Source of the DNA: Haloglomus litoreum | GTDB lineage: Archaea > Halobacteriota > Halobacteria > Halobacteriales > Haloarculaceae | Direction: 5' to 3' | Assembly (NCBI RefSeq): GCF_029338515.1 | Contig: NZ_CP119988.1 | Span: 3,286,001 to 3,350,000 of the forward strand | Length of the DNA stretch: 64,000 bases | In this document: positions 16,389 to 23,510 of the stretch, piece after piece | Layout of the letters: each line of letters opens with the position of its first letter | Position numbering within the stretch: the first letter of the stretch is position 1 | Program-made: the position numbers and the translations under genes | The notes under the pieces: model-generated | What the model saw: only the letters and a program-made list of their open reading frames with translations | Told to the model about the DNA's origin: nothing | The model's database searches: none

Positions 16389-16396
16389 ATTCAAGA
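16389..16396. repeat. Target-site duplication ATTCAAGA, right copy
   Basis: Exact repeat of 15443-15450, separated from the methyltransferase stop codon by only five bases. Confidence 0.9.
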
Positions 16397-16401
16397 GGAA
16401 A

Positions 16402-18786
16402 TTACGCTTCTAGTCCCAGTATAGACTCGATTTGTTGGTCAATTTCGGATAGCTTCTCGGCTTCCTTTTCTCCGTCCCCTTCTCGTCTGGCTGCACACAG
16501 GCCCTCGAAGAGTTCGGCCAACTGGCTACAGACAGGCTCGTCCAGTTCTCTCGGATCGATAACCGGAGCGGATTCCAGTTGGCTGATTTCGAGTTTTTCC
16601 AAGCCGCTATAGTCATGGCTGGATTTACTGAGAATTCGTTCAACAAAAGTACTATTCAGATACGCCAGCAGGGCGTCTCGGTCATGATCCTTATAGTCGA
16701 AATCAAGTGAGATGTTGTGGACGTTATTGAGCGTCAACAATCCCATCTCGTTCCGGTAGAATTGGAACCCATTCCGATTCATGTACTTACCGAGGATTGG
16801 AGTAGGCTCCCGTGAATCCACCCGATACCACGGGTTCCTTCCTGAAACGAGTGTTCCGTCTGTCACGCCCTCCTTTTCACCCTTCTCCAGATAGTTAAGA
16901 ACGCTCTGACACTCTATCTCCGACTTATCGATAACTCCCTCCTCATCAAAACAATAGAGCAACCAGACATCATCGCCATTGTCTCGCCATTCCTCCCAGT
17001 CTGATTTCTTGATGTTGAGGATATCGAGTCCTCTCGCAGTACGAAGAATCCGCTCGCGATATTGACGTGGAATCGAATGTCGGTCTACATCATCAGATGA
17101 TAGACAGAAGAAATCGTTTTTTCCCGTCGCAATTCCTCGCTTGATGGTCGCGACATCATTGAAAGGGACCAATTCAGGAAACTCGCCAATGTCGGTTTCA
17201 CTAAAATAGTGGGTCCAGCGTTCGGTCGGCGTTAGAATCTCCTGTGCAATCCCTGTCACGAAGTCCACTTCTGGGCGTTCTGCAAGAGATTCAGTATCCG
17301 AGAGGAACTCCTCGGCGTTGCTTGTCGACGGCCATTCATTAACCCGGACGAACTGCGTCTCGTGAGTGGAATCCGGGGAGGCAGCCTCCAGAAGCAGGAT
17401 GCTTGGTCTGGTCCGAACTCCCTCAAATACCTCCACACTGTCATCGAGTTGTATCACAGCATGAATTGCGAATCTCCTGAGGAGATACTGCTTAAGTTTG
17501 CGTCCGAAATTCGTATCCATGAATCGGGAGGGAATGATGAATGCTGCTCTTCCTCCCGGAGTTAGGAACTGTGCTGAGTGAATCAGGAAGTACCCATACA
17601 GTGGAGTTTTTTCAAGGAAATTGAATCCAGTCTCATCAGATACTACGCGATTCAGATCAGACTTCATCTGGTTATCCAAAGCCTGATGGCGCGAATAGGG
17701 AGGGTTCCCAATCACACCATCATATTCTTGCAATCTATCTTTGCCAGAGAATATTGGGCTAAATTGGATGAAGTCGCCTTGGTGAAGGTCTGGAGAGCCG
17801 CCTCCGTCGGCGAGCTTCAGAGATGTCGCTGCCATCGTGATCGCAATCTCATCGATATCGATTCCGGTAAGATCCCGCAGTGGATGAGCCGCCCCCTTTT
17901 CGATTTTCTTCGATAGAACCTGGTAAGACAGCTGGCCCGCACCGATACCAGGATCTAAAACTCGGTCGTCGGAATTTTGGACCGTCCAAGATGCCATGAA
18001 TTCGCTGATGTGGGGTGGGGTGGCGAACTGACCGAGGTTTCGCCGTGACGATTGGGAAACCAGGGCCTCGTATGTGTCGGAAAGTACGCTAGCGGGGTTT
18101 GCAGACCGGATGAATGCATTACGTAATGCTAACAGGATGCTGTCTACCTCGCCTGGGCTATCCTTGACGACCTCGTCGACGAGGGAGGGTTTGAAACCTT
18201 GATTCTCTGTTAGTTGGTGGGCCTTGTCGAAGCATTCGCTCCAGTCCAACTCGAGTGAAAGTGGAGCGAGAGAATCCTCCTCTTTCTGGTGAAGGGAATA
18301 TAGCGTCGCCTTCAGAAACCGATTGAAAACAGCGACTCGTGCTGAATAGGATTCAATCGGGGTGTTCTCTGTATTGACTCTCTCGGTAGCCCACTCCGTC
18401 ACACTGGTTGTTATGCTGCCGTTGAGCCCTTGTGCAAGTCTCAGGATAGTCTCGGAGAGAAGTTCCGTCACAGTCCGGTCGTCTATTGTTGAGACTTCCG
18501 AGGAGAAATCTATCTGCGTATTCAGGGTCCATCGAAATGAATTTCCGAACTTCTCAGATTCAATTACGCCGAAATCATCCAGCCGGTGGAGTTTATTGAG
18601 AGCAGTCTTAGTGCAACAACCGAGGTTATCCTTCACACCGCTCGTTTTATCCACGTCGTCTAGTCCTACTGTCAATAGGGTCCGGAAAAGAGGAAATTCG
18701 GCACGGTACTGGCCGGTTCTTCTTTCCCGGGTATTCGACATACAGTGTCCATTACAAGCGTTTGTAAAGGCCTTTTCGGACTCCAT
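16402..18786 (-). CDS. N6-adenine DNA methyltransferase with N-terminal winged helix and target-recognition region, 794 aa
   Basis: N-terminal residues of about 30-90 look like a winged helix (FPLFRTLLTVGLDDV...ALNKLHRLDDFGVIES). The methyltransferase core starts with GQFATPPHI (motif X, about 252-260), then LDPGIGAG (motif I, SAM binding, about 277-284) and GNPPY (motif IV, catalytic, 360-364). A C-terminal region of about 520-760 ending in AYLNSTFVERILSKSSHDYSG-L is the usual form of a specificity domain in Eco57I/TaqI-like and type IIG enzymes. No PD-(D/E)xK nuclease motif is visible in the same chain, so it is a solitary methyltransferase or the modification arm of the divergent neighbours. 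Met16 (18741) is an alternative start. It is much AT-richer than the chromosome. Confidence 0.88.
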   Translation of the reverse strand: MESEKAFTNACNGHCMSNTRERRTGQYRAEFPLFRTLLTVGLDDVDKTSGVKDNLGCCTKTALNKLHRLDDFGVIESEKFGNSFRWTLNTQIDFSSEVSTIDDRTVTELLSETILRLAQGLNGSITTSVTEWATERVNTENTPIESYSARVAVFNRFLKATLYSLHQKEEDSLAPLSLELDWSECFDKAHQLTENQGFKPSLVDEVVKDSPGEVDSILLALRNAFIRSANPASVLSDTYEALVSQSSRRNLGQFATPPHISEFMASWTVQNSDDRVLDPGIGAGQLSYQVLSKKIEKGAAHPLRDLTGIDIDEIAITMAATSLKLADGGGSPDLHQGDFIQFSPIFSGKDRLQEYDGVIGNPPYSRHQALDNQMKSDLNRVVSDETGFNFLEKTPLYGYFLIHSAQFLTPGGRAAFIIPSRFMDTNFGRKLKQYLLRRFAIHAVIQLDDSVEVFEGVRTRPSILLLEAASPDSTHETQFVRVNEWPSTSNAEEFLSDTESLAERPEVDFVTGIAQEILTPTERWTHYFSETDIGEFPELVPFNDVATIKRGIATGKNDFFCLSSDDVDRHSIPRQYRERILRTARGLDILNIKKSDWEEWRDNGDDVWLLYCFDEEGVIDKSEIECQSVLNYLEKGEKEGVTDGTLVSGRNPWYRVDSREPTPILGKYMNRNGFQFYRNEMGLLTLNNVHNISLDFDYKDHDRDALLAYLNSTFVERILSKSSHDYSGLEKLEISQLESAPVIDPRELDEPVCSQLAELFEGLCAARREGDGEKEAEKLSEIDQQIESILGLEA

Positions 18787-18907
18787 TCTCGTGCCGTATT
18801 ATTTTAATTAGGATATACACAATTGCTAGACAATTTGAGTGAAAGCATCGGAATCGATGGCTACCAAGAAACTTTAACACGCGGAGAATAAGGAGAATTG
18901 AGTAACC
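18787..18907. promoter_or_regulatory. Divergent promoter region of the methyltransferase and the GHKL operon
   Basis: These 121 AT-rich bases separate two divergent genes. On the minus strand a TTAAAATAAT stretch lies about 25 bases before the methyltransferase ATG. On the plus strand CTTTAAC (about 18870) lies about 35 bases before the GTG at 18908. Short leaders on both sides fit archaeal promoters and would let the two arms be co-regulated. Confidence 0.5.
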
Positions 18908-21373
18908 GTGTCTCAGACAGACCGTGAGGAGATACTAGAATCTGGTGAGACTACCTTCTCTAGCGACAGCAAACTTCTCTCGGAGATCGGGGAGCGGCTA
19001 ATCGCAACCCCCGACATCGCCTTAGCCGAGCTCATCAAGAATAGTTACGACGCGGACGCAACGAAGTGCAACATATGGTTGGAGGATGACCGAGAGACCC
19101 TTGTCGTGAAGGACGACGGTCATGGGATGACCAAAGAAGAATTCCTCAACTATTGGATGACCGTCGCGACTACAAGCCGACTTGAGCAGGAAACCTCCAA
19201 GAGATATAATCGGGAACTTACCGGAGCGAAGGGGGTAGGGCGGTTCGCAGTCCGGAATCTCGGACTTGAGCTTGAATTGAGTACAGTTGCTAAATACGAC
19301 GAACATGATGAATATAGGAGGCTGACCGCATATTTCCGATGGGCAGATTTCGAGAGCGGGGAACAATTGGAAGAAGAAAACGTTGAGTACGTAATTGAGC
19401 CAGCGACCGAGTCAGAGGAAGGAACAGAACTCCGCATCTCTGATCTTCAAGACTCTTGGACTCAGGAGGAGTTGGAAGAGGTCTCCGGAGAGGTTCTCGA
19501 TATCATCTCGGCACCTTACGAAACGAATCGGTCGTTAATGGACCAAGACGACGAACAAGTCGATCCTGGTTTCTCAGTATATTTTGCTCCACCAGGAGAA
19601 GGGTCACCCACGAAAAGCGCAGCACAGGAGATTTACGAGCGGTATGTTGCAAAGATAAGTATAGAGATCGAAGCTGACAAGCTAACCTACGAATGCGAAT
19701 ATCCCTATGGTTATGATGAAGATGAAGCAGAGGAACGAACGTACGAATTTACTCTCGACAGGAATCTAATAGGGGACCTACATGGTGAGATACGGTATTT
19801 TAACCGAAATTATCCCGGGGTTTTCCGGGGGATGGACAAAATCGACGGACGTTCTGCCCCAAAGTGGCTCAAAGAGAATGGGGGAATCCGAGTTATTGAC
19901 AAAAATTTCCGCGTACCACCGTATGGAGACCAAGGGAACGACTGGCTAAATATTTCTGAGTCGCACGCACGTCGAGAGCGGGCATGGCGTTCGTCCTTTG
20001 CTGCCGCTCTTACCGCCGATGATGAGATATCTGACGATGAGGTCGAAGAGAGCCAGCTCAATTTACCTCGGAAGAACCAAGTTCTCGGAGCACTCCAGGT
20101 ATCCAGCCACAGACCAGAACATACCAGTGTAGATCGTGGCAGTATCGACCATCTCGTTCCTGCGATGGACCGCCAAGGATTCGTTGAAAACGACGCGATG
20201 AATCAACTGGTGGATGTGGCTCGAGGGGGGTTGGAAATCATTGCCATCTTGGACAGGGAAGAGAAACTCCGAAGGGAGCAAGCGGAGGCCGAGGACGCTG
20301 GTTCGGAGCTCCAATCTGAAATCAAGGAGACGAAGGAGCAATTAGAGGAAGAAATTGATGAGATCGTCGACGAGCTAGATTCTACCACAGCGGACGAATC
20401 CGTCAGCGACGCTGACAATGGTACTACCTCCACCGGTGCCAGCGAGAATGGGGACAGCAGTCTCGGAGACTTCGTTGATACCGGGGACACCGATACAGGA
20501 AGTTCTACACAAAGTTCAGTTTCGGACGCTGGGGGAGTGTCTAGCGAGAAGGTCCGCGAGAAGCTCACCGAAGATATCAAACCAGAGATTGAGGAGTCCT
20601 ACAGCGAATTAGAAGCAAGAGTCCAAGAGTACGAGGAGGCTCAAGAGAACCTACGAACCTCTGTCGAGTCGATGTACCTCATGAGCGCAGTAGCTGCGTT
20701 CATGACTCACGAGACAGGAGAACTACTTAGAGAGGCGGACAACATGATCGAGGCCTGGGAACAGGTTCCAGAGGAGGAACGTGACGAAGCGTTCGAGTCG
20801 AGATTAGAGACAACAAAAGAGGCAAAGGAGAAATTCAACAAGCAACTGGGTTACGCGAAGCGGTTCATGACTGGTCTTGATGAAGGGTTACAGAACGAGC
20901 TCTTCGTAAATGGCAAATTGGACGAAGTGATTCACCAGTTCGATCACTATACAGAGGAACGATATATCGAGATTGAAAGGAATGTCCCACAGCGCCTCAA
21001 GACTCCAGAATTGAATCCCAGCATCTACACGGGCGTAATTATGAATCTCTTCACTAATGCTGTTAAAGCCGTTCTAGATGTGCCAGCAAAGGACCCAGGA
21101 AGGATAATCCGATTCGACGCTGAAAATCGGGACGGCTGGCACATACTTCGTGTCTCCGACACAGGTGTGGGGATTCCAGAAGGAATGGAAGAGCGGATCT
21201 TCGACCCGCTTTTCTCGACAACCGATATCTCGGATGAGGGGCCACTCGGGAGTGGTGTCGGTCTCGGACTGTATGTGGTTAAGCGAGTCGTCGAACGCTC
21301 TGATGGACAAATCGAGGTTGTTGAGCCTCCGGAGGGGTTCGAAACCTGTTTCGAAGTTAGGTTCAAACGATGA
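18908..21373 (+). CDS. Dual GHKL ATPase: MORC/Hsp90-like N-terminal domain and histidine-kinase-like C-terminal domain, 821 aa
   Basis: The N-terminal domain (about residues 17-240) has the GHKL boxes ELIKNSYDAD (Glu41, Asn45), KDDGHGM (Asp70) and GAKGVGRFAV (107-116), in the form seen in Hsp90, MutL and MORC-type proteins. A middle region (about 240-430) is followed by a coiled coil and an acidic Ser/Thr-rich linker (about 450-555). Next is a helical hairpin with AFMTHETGEL, where His601-Glu602 is a candidate phosphoacceptor. A second complete HATPase domain closes the protein: NLFTNAVKAV (Asn713, Asn717), VSDTGVGIP (Asp751) and GSGVGLGLYVV (about 780-790). GHKL ATPases of the MORC kind are known next to restriction-modification genes. 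This fusion to a kinase-like module is unusual. The stop overlaps the next ATG. Confidence 0.88.
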   Translation: MSQTDREEILESGETTFSSDSKLLSEIGERLIATPDIALAELIKNSYDADATKCNIWLEDDRETLVVKDDGHGMTKEEFLNYWMTVATTSRLEQETSKRYNRELTGAKGVGRFAVRNLGLELELSTVAKYDEHDEYRRLTAYFRWADFESGEQLEEENVEYVIEPATESEEGTELRISDLQDSWTQEELEEVSGEVLDIISAPYETNRSLMDQDDEQVDPGFSVYFAPPGEGSPTKSAAQEIYERYVAKISIEIEADKLTYECEYPYGYDEDEAEERTYEFTLDRNLIGDLHGEIRYFNRNYPGVFRGMDKIDGRSAPKWLKENGGIRVIDKNFRVPPYGDQGNDWLNISESHARRERAWRSSFAAALTADDEISDDEVEESQLNLPRKNQVLGALQVSSHRPEHTSVDRGSIDHLVPAMDRQGFVENDAMNQLVDVARGGLEIIAILDREEKLRREQAEAEDAGSELQSEIKETKEQLEEEIDEIVDELDSTTADESVSDADNGTTSTGASENGDSSLGDFVDTGDTDTGSSTQSSVSDAGGVSSEKVREKLTEDIKPEIEESYSELEARVQEYEEAQENLRTSVESMYLMSAVAAFMTHETGELLREADNMIEAWEQVPEEERDEAFESRLETTKEAKEKFNKQLGYAKRFMTGLDEGLQNELFVNGKLDEVIHQFDHYTEERYIEIERNVPQRLKTPELNPSIYTGVIMNLFTNAVKAVLDVPAKDPGRIIRFDAENRDGWHILRVSDTGVGIPEGMEERIFDPLFSTTDISDEGPLGSGVGLGLYVVKRVVERSDGQIEVVEPPEGFETCFEVRFKR

Positions 21374-22467
21374 GTCAATCCAGCCCAAAGTGCGTGATGG
21401 TATTCGAGGATAAGGAAGAAAATCTCTGGGACTTGGTCAATCCCCTCGAGGAGGACCTTGATCCAGACGAATTCTATGTCGAGAACTTCACGGGAGATAG
21501 GTCGGCAAATGAAGACGAGAGCGATGTCGATTTTGTAATGAGAATCTTGGAGGAAGAAGATTATCCAGTCCTCGTAGTTTTAGATGCAGAACTCAACCAA
21601 TATATTGAAAGCACCGTAAGGAAGTCGGATGTGAAGGATGCTTGTCTTGAACTGGGTGTTCCTCTCTGTGTGTATCATCGTGACGAAGGTGAGTATTCAG
21701 ACCCCGAGAACATCAAAGAATCAGAAGACCACTTGATCAAATTGGATCCCAAAGAAGGACACGAGCAGATGGCAGAAAGCTGTGCCATCTTAGCGAAGGG
21801 GTTCAACGAGATTCAAGAAAAACTCAAAGAGCGATTGGCCGATGCTGACCCTGAAGATCTCCTTGAGCCGCCATCGGAGTTTATGAAGGATATTACCGAT
21901 GTGCCCGTAAGTGCGAAAGCGAATCTCGACAAATACTCTTGGGGACAGTCAGAGAGCGTTGCAATCCTGAAAGAAGGGGGAGATAAGCAAGACAGTATCC
22001 GCCGTAAATCCACTGTCCTCGGCTACTGGATCCACAACCAGCTTCTGGAATATCCTGGTGTCCTGCTGAATCCGGTTGCAGCAGCCTCATATCTGGGGGT
22101 AAATCACGAAGTCTTTGCTGAGGATGAAGAATACCATGAACCGCTGGAAGAAGCCCTCTATCAAGGGCCCTTCTCGGGACTTGATAATTGGTGGTGGAAA
22201 GCCGAAATTGATGGCCTACTAAACCGAAATACAACCCCTGAAGATGGTAGCGTCATTTCTGGCAGAGAGTTCCTCTCTCGAGAAGGATACGATATCGGAC
22301 CAGTACAATGTTTAGAAGGGCACGATGGAGCAGGATATTATTGCATACTGACGGGAGAGCCAGTCTGTGAGGACGACTCAGTGAGTCCGGAAGCGTGGAT
22401 ACCGGCTGGTGCATCGATATCGAGGATCTCCGAAGGGGAGTATATGAAACTAAGCGGGTGGGACTGA
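21370..22467 (+). CDS. Receiver-like domain protein with uncharacterised C-terminal domain, 365 aa
   Basis: ATG in a 4-base ATGA overlap with the dual-GHKL gene. Residues 1-130 follow a response-regulator receiver pattern: acidic pair Glu13-Asp14 (MVFEDKEEN), a possible phosphoacceptor Asp72 at the end of a hydrophobic strand (PVLVVLDAELN), a fourth strand (VPLCVYHRD) and Lys124 (HLIKLDP). The C-terminal part (about 190-365) has aromatic stretches (YWIHNQLLEYPGVLL and GLDNWWWKAEIDGLL) and three Cys near VQCLEGH, GYYCIL and PVCEDD, which could bind metal. No family is recognised. It is most simply the partner of the kinase-like protein. The receiver assignment is by eye. Confidence 0.7.
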   Translation: MSQSSPKCVMVFEDKEENLWDLVNPLEEDLDPDEFYVENFTGDRSANEDESDVDFVMRILEEEDYPVLVVLDAELNQYIESTVRKSDVKDACLELGVPLCVYHRDEGEYSDPENIKESEDHLIKLDPKEGHEQMAESCAILAKGFNEIQEKLKERLADADPEDLLEPPSEFMKDITDVPVSAKANLDKYSWGQSESVAILKEGGDKQDSIRRKSTVLGYWIHNQLLEYPGVLLNPVAAASYLGVNHEVFAEDEEYHEPLEEALYQGPFSGLDNWWWKAEIDGLLNRNTTPEDGSVISGREFLSREGYDIGPVQCLEGHDGAGYYCILTGEPVCEDDSVSPEAWIPAGASISRISEGEYMKLSGWD

Positions 22468-22474
22468 CGATATT

Positions 22475-23272
22475 ATGTCTATTGCACAAGTTAATGGGGA
22501 AGATCTTGACAACCTCCAAACTGCTTTTTCAACATTTATTTACCAGATTCTATCTGAGACTGAGTCTCCCCAGAGATTCAGTTTCTCAGACAAGTTTAAT
22601 CTTGAATTCGAAGATAACACTCATATCATATTTGAAACCGGAGATTCAGAATGTCTCTTCATTGGACCTCTTTCGTATCGGCCCGGCGACTCAAGCGAGT
22701 CTATAGAGATCTACATCCAATTCGGATTAACAGTGAGGGCAAAAGATCTCGAAGATCGTAGATGTTACGAGGTGGTCAAATCTGCGACAGAGGTTGTGTA
22801 TCTGAGGATTAAGGAGAACGAAGAGGGTGAAGAATACCGTGAGAGGGCCCAGGGACTTCACTTCGATTTTGACATAACCCCAGATCACGAGCTGGACGGG
22901 GAATATGCCAACCATCCCGTCTTTCATGCCCAGTATAATCCGAATTGTGTAGACACCAGCGCAATTGACCGTTGGGACCCCGAAACTCACAACACTTCCT
23001 ATCCAGATTATCCACGTATCCCCTGCGCTCCGTTCGATTTTGTGTCGGTAATCTACATGATTATGAACGATCACTTACCAAAGGAGGTTCGCAAGAACAA
23101 GGGATGGCCACAAAATGTTCTCCACGAGTATTTGCCTCGATTCCCGAGGGAACCGTTTGAACTCGCCCCGGCAGACAATCTTCGGATGACACCAGAGTGG
23201 TGGTATCTTTTCCCAAGTCGGAATGAGGATGGGTCCCCTAGATTAAGGCCAGACCACCACCGTCCTTTGTAG
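22475..23272 (+). CDS. Unknown protein, third gene of the GHKL operon, 265 aa
   Basis: It starts 7 bases after the previous stop, so it is in the same operon. The N-terminal half is predicted alpha/beta with acidic patches. The middle contains HPVFHAQYNPNCVDTSAIDRW, and then PRIPCAPFDFVSVIYMIMNDHLPKEVRKNKGWP. The conserved-looking His/Asp/Arg content resembles DUF2290-type proteins only loosely. No transmembrane helix, P-loop or nuclease motif is visible. It could be the effector or a sensor of the system; the sequence does not decide. Confidence 0.75.
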   Translation: MSIAQVNGEDLDNLQTAFSTFIYQILSETESPQRFSFSDKFNLEFEDNTHIIFETGDSECLFIGPLSYRPGDSSESIEIYIQFGLTVRAKDLEDRRCYEVVKSATEVVYLRIKENEEGEEYRERAQGLHFDFDITPDHELDGEYANHPVFHAQYNPNCVDTSAIDRWDPETHNTSYPDYPRIPCAPFDFVSVIYMIMNDHLPKEVRKNKGWPQNVLHEYLPRFPREPFELAPADNLRMTPEWWYLFPSRNEDGSPRLRPDHHRPL

Positions 23273-23510
23273 TGGATGATTTAGCACGCCCCGCGGGGCT
23301 GAGCGGAGCGGTGTCTATTTTTTCGCCAGTGCCCTTAGGCACACCTCCCTAAGGGGCCCTGCCCGCGAGGTGCAAACGCCCGTGCCGCCAGCTGTCGCTC
23401 GACGGTCGTAATCGCAAGGGACAGGGTGCGAATGAGGGCACCCATCCGGAGCTATCTCGGAGTGGTTTATAAAAGAACCGACCGCTGGCCAGTGATGCCT
23501 CTACCGAGTC
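23273..23510. terminator. Convergent intergenic region with hairpins
   Basis: The cassette and the replication operon end face to face here. Two inverted repeats are visible: CCCCGCGGGG near 23290, followed by a T-rich stretch (TATTTTTT), and GCCCTTAGG pairing with CCTAAGGG at about 23333-23360. Both could end transcription from the left. The base composition returns from AT-rich to GC-rich here, marking the right edge of the cassette. Confidence 0.5.
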
